Positions 1 to 7,003 of a DNA stretch of 12,027 bases are shown in pieces. This stretch comes from Vallitaleaceae bacterium (GTDB taxonomy: Bacteria > Bacillota > Clostridia > Lachnospirales > Vallitaleaceae). The notes beneath the pieces were generated by a model, which worked only from the letters and a program-made list of their open reading frames with translations, had not been told where the DNA came from and ran no database searches. Both the position numbers and the translations under genes were made by a program. Positions within the stretch are counted from its first letter, which is position 1. Every line of letters begins with the position of its first letter. The stretch spans positions 1-12,027 of the forward strand of contig JAQICP010000345.1 of the NCBI GenBank assembly GCA_027858555.1, in the 5' to 3' direction.

Positions 1-66
1 AAAGATTCATAGTCTATTACATTTTATTCTAATTTTTACATCTCATATCTCTATTATCACTCTAAT

Positions 67-88
67 ATGGAGTCAAAATGGAGTCAAA
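67..88. repeat. 11-bp tandem direct repeat downstream of guaA
   Basis: Two exact adjacent copies of ATGGAGTCAAA (67-77 and 78-88) lie 58 bases beyond the guaA stop codon. Adjacent direct repeats of about this size are typical of the arm-type binding sites of tyrosine recombinases, and the 3' end of guaA is a known integration hotspot for genomic islands, so this may mark the edge of an inserted element lying to the left. That reading is inference; only the repeat itself is seen. No recombinase gene is visible. The rest of 1-145 holds no convincing gene and no hairpin with a T-tract that could end guaA transcription. Confidence 0.55.
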
Positions 89-145
89 GACTATTCCAAT
101 ACCTCGCAAAGCCTTATAAACAAAGGGTCTCAGCGTTTACGTTCT

Positions 146-1681
146 TTACTCCCACTCGATCGTACAAGGAGGCTTACTCGTTATATCATATACAATACGA
201 TTAATATTCTTCACTTCATTAACAATTCGTCTAGACACCTTATCAAGTACTTCATAAGGAATTCTTGCCCAGTCTGCTGTCATAAAGTCAGTTGTCGTTA
301 CCGCTCTTATAGCCAGTGTATAGTCATAAGTTCGCTCATCACCCATGACCCCGACTGAGCGCATGTTAGTCAATACGGTAAAATATTGATTGAGGTCTCG
401 ATCTATGCCAGCTTTCTTCACTTCATCTCTAAAGATAAAGTCTGAATCTTGAACAATCTCTATTTTTTCCTGAGTTATATCGCCGATGATTCTTATGGCA
501 ATACCTGGTCCAGGGAATGGTTGTCTCATAACAAGCTCTTCTGGAATACCAAGTTCCATACCCGCTTTTCTGACTTCATCTTTGAATAGATTTCTAAGTG
601 GTTCAATGATTTCTTTGAAATCAACATGGTCAGGAAGTCCACCTACATTATGATGACTTTTGATTACTGCTGCATCTCCTAGACCAGATTCTATCACATC
701 TGGGTATATGGTCCCTTGTACCAAGAAATCAACCTTGCCTATTTTTTTAGCTTCGTCTTCAAATAGTCTAATGAATTCTTCGCCGATAATTTTACGTTTT
801 GTCTCTGGATCAGATACGCCTGCAAGTCTGCCAAGGAAACGATCTGCTGCATTGACACGTATTAGGTTAAGATCGAATTGATGCCCAAATACTTCCTCAA
901 CTTGATCCCCTTCATCTTTACGAAGTAAACCGTGGTCCACAAAGATGCAGGTGAGTTGTTTGCCGATTGCTTTATGAATCATCATGGCAGCTACTGATGA
1001 ATCAACGCCGCCTGAAAGGGCTAATAATACTTTTTTATCGCCAACTTTTTCTTTGATGGCTTTGATTGACTCTTCAACGAAAGCTGACATCTGCCAATCC
1101 CCTGCGCATTCTACCACATTGTATAGGAAATTATGTAGCACTTCCTTGCCCCTTGGTGTGTGCATGACCTCTGGGTGGAATTGTACGCCGTGTAGTTTGC
1201 GTTCTAGATTGGACATAGCCGCGTTGGGACAATTCTCTGTTTTTGCTGAATTGACAAAGCCTGCTGGTAATTGGTCCACATAATAAGTGTGACTCATCCA
1301 ACAAGAGGTTTCAGACTCGATACCACCAAAAAGTATGTCTTTAGTATCTAGTTCGATGTCCACTTTTCCGTATTCTCTTAGAGGCGCAGAACTGACTGAA
1401 CCACCTAGTTGTACACTCATCAATTGCATGCCGTAACAGATGCCTAGAATCGGTATACCAAGGTCATATAGGGCCTCGTCACACCTAGGTGCGCCTTCAT
1501 CGGTAATAGAGGATGGTCCTCCCGTAAATATGATGCCCTTTGGACTCAGTGCTTTTATTTTATCAATTGAAGTGGTATAAGGTAAAACCTCACAGTATAC
1601 ATTCTGTTCTCTCACACGTCTTGCGATTAATTGGTTGTATTGTCCCCCAAAATCCAAAACGATAACTAACTCATGATTCAT
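146..1681 (-). CDS. guaA: GMP synthase (glutamine-hydrolysing)
   Basis: Cytoplasmic enzyme of purine synthesis that converts XMP to GMP using ATP and glutamine-derived ammonia. The 511-residue product has the usual family length and order. An N-terminal class I glutamine amidotransferase domain carries the nucleophile Cys82 in GICYGMQ and the catalytic His169 and Glu171 in HGVQFHPE. Next comes an ATP pyrophosphatase domain with the P-loop LSGGVDSS (about 222-229), and then the C-terminal dimerisation domain with PFPGPGIAIR and the conserved terminal IEWE. The ATG start is preceded by GGAGG (1688-1692) at good spacing. The gene appears to have its own promoter in the 141-base gap upstream. I see no purine riboswitch. 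The stop codon lies in the conserved 3' end that integrative elements are known to use as an attachment site. Confidence 0.97.
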   Translation of the reverse strand: MNHELVIVLDFGGQYNQLIARRVREQNVYCEVLPYTTSIDKIKALSPKGIIFTGGPSSITDEGAPRCDEALYDLGIPILGICYGMQLMSVQLGGSVSSAPLREYGKVDIELDTKDILFGGIESETSCWMSHTYYVDQLPAGFVNSAKTENCPNAAMSNLERKLHGVQFHPEVMHTPRGKEVLHNFLYNVVECAGDWQMSAFVEESIKAIKEKVGDKKVLLALSGGVDSSVAAMMIHKAIGKQLTCIFVDHGLLRKDEGDQVEEVFGHQFDLNLIRVNAADRFLGRLAGVSDPETKRKIIGEEFIRLFEDEAKKIGKVDFLVQGTIYPDVIESGLGDAAVIKSHHNVGGLPDHVDFKEIIEPLRNLFKDEVRKAGMELGIPEELVMRQPFPGPGIAIRIIGDITQEKIEIVQDSDFIFRDEVKKAGIDRDLNQYFTVLTNMRSVGVMGDERTYDYTLAIRAVTTTDFMTADWARIPYEVLDKVSRRIVNEVKNINRIVYDITSKPPCTIEWE

Positions 1682-1758
1682 AATATGCCTCCGTATATAT
1701 CCATTAACATGTCAATTACTATATCTTTATTATATTATATCCTGCTTAATAAGTTACT

Positions 1759-1787
1759 ATCATACATGAATTTAAGGGGCTTTGCAA
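1759..1787 (-). promoter_or_regulatory. Candidate sigma-A promoter for guaA
   Basis: On the minus strand, TTGCAA (1782-1787) and TATGAT (1759-1764) are separated by exactly 17 bases, giving a plausible -35/-10 pair and an untranslated leader of about 70 bases. A 7-bp inverted repeat, CATACAT (minus-strand reading at 1792-1798) and ATGTATG (1761-1767), flanks the -35 box and overlaps the -10, and could be an operator. The boxes are seen; promoter activity is inferred. Confidence 0.5.
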
Positions 1788-1822
1788 TGCAATGTATGAC
1801 GATTAGCGCCAGTTCGTACACA

Positions 1823-2656
1823 TTACATAGGGTTCCCCCGTATTAGCTCTGATTTTTGTAATATTTCACTATCGCAGAAGTCCATAGCTTCTAGGTCAGA
1901 ACCGATTATATAGAAACAGACCGTCAATTTTTCAGCCGCAAAGTACTTGGCATAAACCCTGCCATAGACGGTCATGAGTGGAAAGTCCTCGCCGTTATAA
2001 TCTTTCTGGTATGGTTTGCCATACTGTATGTAGGCTTGGTAATCTTTTTTAACTGCGTGAATCGGGGACTGGGTCTCGATAGTAGATGTCATGATTGTCC
2101 AGTCATCTATCCCCAGATAGCTGTTGCCATAGGAGATGTCATCCACAGTATAGTCAAAAGTTGGTGTCGTACAACCAAGGCTACGCAGCACTAGAATTCT
2201 CATATCATAATCAGGTACAATGGATAGTTCCGCCTCATTTAGTGTGCCATCCGCGTTGAATCCAAAGGACTGGTTCTCATCATGAATCACATACGCACCA
2301 TAAAAACTATTATAATAAGGCGACTGGTCATCATAGTAACTAGATGCTCCTTTTAGATACTCAAATGCGCCAAAGTTATACATGATACTGATCTCAACAT
2401 CTCTGCCTACCCTACGTGAAAAGCTAGAAGGTGTCGGATTAAATGTCATGACAAAAGGATACCAATCTTTATCCATGGTCGATAAGCCACCTGGTATCTT
2501 GATTTCTATATCATTGTTTTTCATAACCGATTGATTATATTCAGAAGCTGAATAGACAGCCATCACAGCCACGCTTTTAGCATATTGAAAGAAGGGACTT
2601 ATGACGAATACAGTGATTATTAGAATGATTATTAGTAATTTCTGCCATTTTTTCAT
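1823..2656 (-). CDS. Membrane-anchored protein of unknown function
   Basis: I do not recognise this 277-residue protein. Residues 1-5 are basic (MKKWQ) and are followed by one strongly hydrophobic segment (about 7-24), which reads as an uncleaved signal anchor or a signal peptide; there is no lipobox. The rest is polar, rich in Tyr, Asp and Ser, without repeats, and would lie outside the membrane. It contains two Cys residues in the C-terminal third (in VCFY and FCDS) and one in LGCTT. The start ATG has GAGG five bases upstream. It sits between phoR and guaA, with a candidate promoter of its own, so membership of the phosphate operon is uncertain. It could be an extracytoplasmic sensor or a lineage-specific surface protein; the sequence does not decide this. 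Confidence 0.8.
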   Translation of the reverse strand: MKKWQKLLIIILIITVFVISPFFQYAKSVAVMAVYSASEYNQSVMKNNDIEIKIPGGLSTMDKDWYPFVMTFNPTPSSFSRRVGRDVEISIMYNFGAFEYLKGASSYYDDQSPYYNSFYGAYVIHDENQSFGFNADGTLNEAELSIVPDYDMRILVLRSLGCTTPTFDYTVDDISYGNSYLGIDDWTIMTSTIETQSPIHAVKKDYQAYIQYGKPYQKDYNGEDFPLMTVYGRVYAKYFAAEKLTVCFYIIGSDLEAMDFCDSEILQKSELIRGNPM

Positions 2657-2720
2657 GTTAACCTCACTAAGTGTTTTAGACGTATAATGTTAGTATACTG
2701 ATGGATCTTCTTCTTTATGA

Positions 2721-2749
2721 ATTATAACATAAAAGCCATGGTATCTCGA
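2721..2749 (-). promoter_or_regulatory. Candidate promoter for the unknown membrane protein gene
   Basis: On the minus strand, a perfect TATAAT (2721-2726) lies 17 bases after TCGAGA (2744-2749), which matches the -35 consensus at four of six positions. It is about 65 bases upstream of the start codon at 2656. Its -35 box lies in the loop of the inverted repeat at 2732-2767, so the two signals overlap. Confidence 0.4.
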
Positions 2750-2767
2750 CTGATTAACCATGACTTT
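2732..2767 (-). terminator. Inverted repeat, possible terminator of the pst-pho operon
   Basis: On the minus strand, AAAGTCATGGT (2757-2767) can pair with ACCATGGCTTT (2732-2742). This makes an 11-bp stem with a single G-U pair and a 14-base loop, followed by the T-rich run TTTTATGTTAT. It lies about 125 bases beyond the phoR stop. The loop is long and the T-run is interrupted, so it could instead be an operator around the overlapping promoter. The remainder of the 2657-2893 gap shows no other feature. Confidence 0.4.
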
Positions 2768-2893
2768 CTATTAGACCTATTCTATCAATGATGCACATAG
2801 ATCAATAATATTCTAGAGCCCTCTTTATGATATCTAATGACTTCTAATATTACTACTGATATAACTACTGTGATAATTCTTCGTTTTAATCTT

Positions 2894-4645
2894 TTAATCC
2901 TTAATCGGCAACCTTATGGTAATCTTTGTGCCTTTATTAATTTCACTTGTCACTCTAATACTACCATTATATAGTTCTACAATATGCTTCACAATGGATA
3001 GTCCAAGTCCAGTACCGCCCATTTTACGAGAACGGCCACCATCCACACGGTAGAAACGCTCAAACAAACGTGGTATGTGAGCTTTCTCAACACCGATACC
3101 AGTATCCTCAATCTCAATAATATAGCCCATATACTCGATTCTTAACCTGATGGTCACTGAACCTTCTTCAGTATATTTCACGGCATTATCCATCAGATTA
3201 ATGAGTAATTGCTTTATACGATGTGGGTTGCATTCAAACAAAGGTAATTGTTCCTGATAATCCGTCATGATCTTCAAGCCTTTTTTCTCAGCCTTAGGTT
3301 TCAGCAGTTCAACTACTTCAGTAGATAATGCGATAAGGTCATAATTACCTTGATTCTGATCACCCATCAAAGATTCGATCTCGGAAAGAATCAAGATATC
3401 ATTAATCAATAATTCTAGCCGCTCTGCTTCGATATCAATTATATCAAGGAACTTAATCCCCACATCTTCATTTAGTGCACCACTTTTTAATGTCTCCACA
3501 AAGCCTCTAATGGAAGTCAGCGGTGTCTTAAGTTCATGGGTAACATTAGATACGAAATCACTTCTTATTGATTCAAGTTTTCTAATCTTGGTAACATCTT
3601 GAACCACTAATAATGTCCCTCTTATCTTGTCTCTGGTATTAATGATTGGACTGGCAAAAAGTAGGTAGACTTTATCGCCATCTGGTGTTGTGATTTTAGC
3701 CTCTTTTACCACATTTTCTCTATTTTCGTAAGAACTTTCCAAGACCTGAAATATAATCAGATTCCTAGTTGCTTCATAAAACAACTTGCCTTTGATATCT
3801 GAATCTTCCACATTGAATAATTCTATAAACATCTTGTTGAAAAGCGTAATCTTATAATCTGCATCAACAACTATGATACCATTGCTCATACTTGTGAGTA
3901 TGGATTCCAGTTCGTTGTTTTTAGTCTCAAGCTCCCACATATTAAGCCGAAGATTGTATGCCATCACATTAAATGCTTTTGCCAGATCGCCTATCTCATC
4001 TTTTTGGTCAATATATATCTTGTTATCGTAATCGCCATCAGCAATCTTTCTTGCCATGACGGTTAGCTCATTAACCGGCTTCATAAGTCTTCTCGTTATA
4101 AGGTAAGCCACAATGAAAGCAATCACCGCACTGATCAGTATACCGATCATAATCATCTGAAGGGTTTCATTGATCAGTGCCTTTATCTCATCAACTGGTT
4201 TTGCACTTCGAAGAACGCCGTCTAAACCATCAAAGTGAATGGGGATAACCACATATTCCAGATACGTGTTAAGGGTGTTAGAATACCTGATGGTTGAAAA
4301 CATCTGATCGTTTTCAAGAGCAAATGCTACTTCTTCTCGACTTTTATGATCATCCATCTGTGTTTTATCATAATCCGACTCTGCAATTACTAAGCCCGAC
4401 TTATCGATTATGGTGATTCTAGCGCCGAATTTTTTTGAATATTCGCTTGCAAATCCATCTAGCGTATAGTTATCATTCTTCAATTCAACCTCTAATAAAT
4501 CCCTTAGAATAGTGATTCTGACTTCTGATTCTTCATTAATCCTATCATAAAAATATGAATTCACACGAGACCAAGACAATAAACTACTAATGATCATGGT
4601 GACAACGATTAGAATTAAGTAGGTGGTTAGTAGTTTTCTCTGCAT
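2894..4645 (-). CDS. phoR: Phosphate-regulon sensor histidine kinase PhoR/PnpS
   Basis: Membrane histidine kinase that phosphorylates the PhoB/PhoP regulator when phosphate is scarce. From the ATG at 4645 the protein has 583 residues. Domains in order are TM1 (about 5-25), an extracytoplasmic sensor region (about 27-160), TM2 (about 164-186), HAMP (about 187-240), PAS (about 245-355), the dimerisation/phosphoacceptor domain with His370 in NVTHELKTP, and the HATPase with N-box NLMDNAVKYT (Asn487), G1 DTGIG, F-box RLFERFYRVD and G2 GGTGLGLS. This TM-sensor-TM-HAMP-PAS layout is typical of Firmicutes PhoR. I chose the ATG because GAGAGG lies seven bases before it; a longer reading from a TTG at 4669 has no ribosome binding site. 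It is the last gene of the pst-pho cluster, 49 bases after the ancestral phoB stop. All catalytic motifs are intact, in contrast to its partner regulator. Confidence 0.93.
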   Translation of the reverse strand: MQRKLLTTYLILIVVTMIISSLLSWSRVNSYFYDRINEESEVRITILRDLLEVELKNDNYTLDGFASEYSKKFGARITIIDKSGLVIAESDYDKTQMDDHKSREEVAFALENDQMFSTIRYSNTLNTYLEYVVIPIHFDGLDGVLRSAKPVDEIKALINETLQMIMIGILISAVIAFIVAYLITRRLMKPVNELTVMARKIADGDYDNKIYIDQKDEIGDLAKAFNVMAYNLRLNMWELETKNNELESILTSMSNGIIVVDADYKITLFNKMFIELFNVEDSDIKGKLFYEATRNLIIFQVLESSYENRENVVKEAKITTPDGDKVYLLFASPIINTRDKIRGTLLVVQDVTKIRKLESIRSDFVSNVTHELKTPLTSIRGFVETLKSGALNEDVGIKFLDIIDIEAERLELLINDILILSEIESLMGDQNQGNYDLIALSTEVVELLKPKAEKKGLKIMTDYQEQLPLFECNPHRIKQLLINLMDNAVKYTEEGSVTIRLRIEYMGYIIEIEDTGIGVEKAHIPRLFERFYRVDGGRSRKMGGTGLGLSIVKHIVELYNGSIRVTSEINKGTKITIRLPIKD

Positions 4646-4652
4646 ATGTATT

Positions 4653-4658
4653 CCTCTC
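4653..4658 (-). promoter_or_regulatory. Ribosome binding site deciding the phoR start
   Basis: GAGAGG on the minus strand, seven bases before the ATG at 4645. It supports that start over the upstream in-frame TTG (4669). Confidence 0.6.
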
Positions 4659-4694
4659 AAGTTCAACAATTGATAATCATGTAAGTTACTCAGA

Positions 4695-4757
4695 TTAGGA
4701 TATCTTATACCCTACGCCTCTTACAGTTTTTATGTATTTAGGATTTTTATCATCTTC
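4695..4757 (-). pseudogene. Detached C-terminal coding tail of phoB after an in-frame stop
   Basis: Immediately after the TAA at 4758-4760 the same reading frame continues for 20 sense codons and ends in TAA at 4695-4697. The translated tail contains NPKYIKTVRGVGYKIS, which is the expected final strand and wing hairpin of OmpR/PhoB-family regulators. Adding it would give about 236 residues, the normal family length. The tail is therefore a remnant of the full-length gene and is not translated unless the stop is read through. Confidence 0.85.
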
Positions 4758-5405
4758 TTAAATTTTTTTTCTCAGTTTTCTTATGTGCACATCAACTGTT
4801 CTGGTTTCTCCGTAGTAATCATAACCCCACACTTTTTCTAACAGATAATCTCGATTAAAAACTCTGCCTCTATTTTTAGCTAAAAGATATAACAATTCAA
4901 ACTCCTTAAGAGGCAATTCTATTGTTTTCTCACCAATAATCACTTCGTGGGTTGTGCGGTTGATGACTAAATCATCGATTTCAATGCGGTCCATCTTAGA
5001 CTTCTTAATGATTTCAACGCCACCAGTGCCTTTATACCTTCTAAGAATCACTTTTATTCTGGCCATGAGTTCATGTACCCTGAAAGGCTTTGCGATATAA
5101 TCATCTGCACCCATCTCAAGACCAAGTACCGTATCAATCTCTTCGCTCCTGGCGGTTAACATAATAATCGGAATATCACTTGTTTTTTCAGATTGCCGCA
5201 TCTCTCTTAAGACATCCAAGCCGTCCATGCCTGGTAACATCAGATCCAAAAGAACTAAATCCACCTCTTGTTGTTCAAGAATCTCAAGTGCTAATTCACC
5301 AGTATCTGCTTGGATCACTTCATAGCCATTATTTTCAATATTATATTTTAATAATTCTAGAATATGTTCTTCGTCATCCACTGTCAGAATTACTTTTTTA
5401 GCCAT
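4758..5405 (-). CDS. phoB: Phosphate response regulator PhoB/PhoP, truncated by a premature stop
   Basis: OmpR/PhoB-family transcription factor that should bind the PHO box and activate pst genes once phosphorylated by PhoR. The receiver domain (about 1-120) is intact: acidic pocket Asp10/Asp11, phosphoacceptor Asp54 in LLDLMLPGMDG, Thr84 and Lys106 in AKPF. The winged-helix domain begins near residue 138 and includes the recognition helix (TRTVDVHIRKLRKK), but translation stops at TAA (4758-4760) after RKLRKKI, giving 215 residues. The missing beta-hairpin wing holds the Arg of TVRG, which in E. coli PhoB enters the minor groove, so DNA binding is expected to be lost or severely impaired. 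The start is the second of two adjacent ATGs, four bases after AGGAGG; the first (5408) is only one base away. The binding site overlaps the phoU stop, so translation is probably coupled. Confidence 0.9.
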   Translation of the reverse strand: MAKKVILTVDDEEHILELLKYNIENNGYEVIQADTGELALEILEQQEVDLVLLDLMLPGMDGLDVLREMRQSEKTSDIPIIMLTARSEEIDTVLGLEMGADDYIAKPFRVHELMARIKVILRRYKGTGGVEIIKKSKMDRIEIDDLVINRTTHEVIIGEKTIELPLKEFELLYLLAKNRGRVFNRDYLLEKVWGYDYYGETRTVDVHIRKLRKKI

Positions 5406-5409
5406 CATG

Positions 5410-5415
5410 CCTCCT
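5410..5415 (-). promoter_or_regulatory. phoB ribosome binding site overlapping the phoU stop codon
   Basis: AGGAGG on the minus strand shares bases with the phoU TAG (5414-5416). It is one base from the ATG at 5408 and four from the ATG at 5405, which favours the latter. The overlap suggests that ribosomes finishing phoU start phoB. Confidence 0.6.
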
Positions 5416-6067
5416 ACTTATAGTCGTGAGTACCTGTTACAGAATAGATAATCCACTCTGCCACATTGGTTGCATGGTCGCCCATACGCTCCAGATATTT
5501 TACGATAAACATAAATTCCTTCAATTGTCTTGCATTCCCTGGAAATTCATTCATCAGTGTAACTATCTCATCAATGATATGATAAAATAAGTCATTGATT
5601 TCTTGATCTCTGTTACATATGTCTTTAGCCAATTCCAGGTCTCTTCTAATACAAATATCAATGGCATCTCTTACCATGAGCTTTACCTTAGACATCATAA
5701 GGGGAATATCATCTATTGACTTAATATATTTCTCTTCACTCAGATTGATGATGTATTGCGATATATCCGAACAATGGTCACCAATACGCTCTAAATCTGT
5801 AATAATCTTGAGTATGGCAGCCGTATCTCTCAGATCCCTAGCCATAGGTTGTTGTCTAGCTATTAAACGTATACAATCTTGCTCCACTTGTAGTTCCAAA
5901 TCATCGATCTCATCATCACGTTCAATGATATCTCTTGCCAGTTCAGCATTTTGAGTTAAAAATGCTTCAATCATATCCTCCATTGATTGCTCAATAGTAG
6001 CACCCATTTTAATAAGGTCCTTATGTATTCTCTCTAATTCCCGTTTTAATTCTATTCTTTCAGGCAT
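5414..6067 (-). CDS. phoU: Phosphate transport system regulatory protein PhoU
   Basis: Cytoplasmic, mainly alpha-helical negative regulator that connects the Pst transporter to PhoR signalling and limits phosphate uptake. The 217-residue protein has the usual length and two repeated three-helix halves. Each half carries the conserved metal-binding motif: DLERIGDHCSDIS (about 91-103, with Glu93, Asp97 and Asp101) and YLERMGDHATNVAE (about 191-204). The start ATG follows AAGGAG at good spacing. It lies 57 bases after pstB and directly before phoB, the standard Clostridia arrangement of transporter, PhoU, then two-component system. The pstB-phoU gap holds a TATAAT but no matching -35, so I call no promoter there. 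Confidence 0.95.
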   Translation of the reverse strand: MPERIELKRELERIHKDLIKMGATIEQSMEDMIEAFLTQNAELARDIIERDDEIDDLELQVEQDCIRLIARQQPMARDLRDTAAILKIITDLERIGDHCSDISQYIINLSEEKYIKSIDDIPLMMSKVKLMVRDAIDICIRRDLELAKDICNRDQEINDLFYHIIDEIVTLMNEFPGNARQLKEFMFIVKYLERMGDHATNVAEWIIYSVTGTHDYK

Positions 6068-6124
6068 GATTTTCTCCTTATTTAATCACTATTATCTTTA
6101 CGCTTATTAATATTATACATTATC

Positions 6125-6973
6125 CTAACCAAACCTACCAGTTATGTAATCTTCTGTTTTCTTATTAACTGGATTCGAGAATATGATTTCCGTATCATTG
6201 ATTTCAAGAAGTTCACCTAATAAAAAGAAAGCTGTCTTATCAGATATTCTTGCTGCCTGTTGCATATTATGCGTTACGATGACAATGGTGTAATCCTTTT
6301 TAAGCTCTGTTGCAAGGTCTTCTATCTTAAGGGTTGATATAGGATCCAGTGCTGAGGTCGGTTCATCCATGAGGAGTACTTCTGGTTCCACAGCAAGTGC
6401 TCGTGCAATACAGATTCTCTGTTGTTGCCCACCTGAGAAAGATAGGGCTGAGCGTCTTAGGGAGTCTTTAACTTCATCCCATATGGCTGCTTGTTTCAGA
6501 CTTTTTTCAACAATCTCATCTAAGATACTTTTCTTTTTTATACCGTGAGATCTTGGACCGTATGCTACATTATCGTAAACACTCATTGGAAACGGATTAG
6601 GCTTTTGAAATACCATCCCGACTTTTGACCTTAGTTTTATAACATCTACATCTCCATAGACATTGTTGCCGTCAAGTAAGACACTACCTTCAACTCTTGT
6701 GCCTTCAATCAAATCATTCATACGATTAAGTGTTCGAAGGAAAGTTGACTTACCACAACCTGATGGACCGATGAATGCGGTTATTTCATTAGCGAGAATG
6801 TCCACGTTTACATTAGAGAGTGCCTTAAAATCATTATAGTAAAAATCAAGATCTCTAACTGAAAACTTGGCGTCTTTACTCAGGTCTTTTCCTTGTAACA
6901 GATCACTGCTCATATCACTACTTTTTAACGCTTTACTGCTTATTGCTTTACTGTTTAATTCTTTACTGTTCAT
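6125..6973 (-). CDS. pstB: Phosphate ABC transporter ATP-binding protein PstB
   Basis: Cytoplasmic ATPase that powers phosphate import through PstC/PstA (ABC phosphate importer). The 282-residue protein has Walker A GPSGCGKST (69-77), Q-loop Gln123 in VFQKPNPFP, signature FSGGQQQR (about 179-186), Walker B VLLMDEP (199-205) and H-loop His235. VFQKPNPFP and LLMDEPTSALDPI are hallmarks of PstB among ABC ATPases. The usual LSGGQ reads FSGGQ here. The first roughly 35 residues are a polar extension that most PstB proteins lack; 25 of them are a pentapeptide repeat. The first ATG is preferred because AGAGGTG lies just upstream, whereas the internal ATG at residue 21 has none. It follows pstA by 30 bases. 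Confidence 0.97.
   Translation of the reverse strand: MNSKELNSKAISSKALKSSDMSSDLLQGKDLSKDAKFSVRDLDFYYNDFKALSNVNVDILANEITAFIGPSGCGKSTFLRTLNRMNDLIEGTRVEGSVLLDGNNVYGDVDVIKLRSKVGMVFQKPNPFPMSVYDNVAYGPRSHGIKKKSILDEIVEKSLKQAAIWDEVKDSLRRSALSFSGGQQQRICIARALAVEPEVLLMDEPTSALDPISTLKIEDLATELKKDYTIVIVTHNMQQAARISDKTAFFLLGELLEINDTEIIFSNPVNKKTEDYITGRFG
6896..6970 (-). repeat. Degenerate 15-bp tandem repeat at the 5' end of pstB
   Basis: Directly after the start codon, five 15-base units encode NSKEL, NSKAI, SSKAL, KSSDM and SSDLL. The first three share an (A/G)NCAGTAAAG core. The unit length keeps the reading frame, as expected for replication slippage. The repeats form a polar N-terminal tail ahead of the ATPase fold. 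Confidence 0.75.
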
Positions 6974-7003
6974 ATTTCACCTCTACCTAACATAATGATA
7001 AGT

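Noticed and set aside
1..145. C-terminal end of an integrase gene on the plus strand
   Set aside because: Two plus-strand frames stay open here, but neither shows the catalytic Arg/His/Tyr motifs, and both run into antisense guaA sequence.
1682..1822. Purine riboswitch or PurR box upstream of guaA
   Set aside because: The conserved purine-aptamer core and its three-stem layout are absent. Only a partial ACGAAC resembles a PurR box, and no second inverted copy is present.
4646..4669. Longer phoR start at a TTG, adding eight residues
   Set aside because: No ribosome binding site precedes the TTG, while the ATG at 4645 has GAGAGG at seven bases and places TM1 directly at the N-terminus.
4763..4770. 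Programmed frameshift at the A8 run in phoB
   Set aside because: Both shifted frames meet a stop soon after, and the conserved tail lies in the original frame, so frameshifting cannot restore it.
6068..6124. Internal promoter before phoU (TATAAT in the gap)
   Set aside because: No -35 box at 16-18 bases; AT-rich gaps produce such matches by chance.
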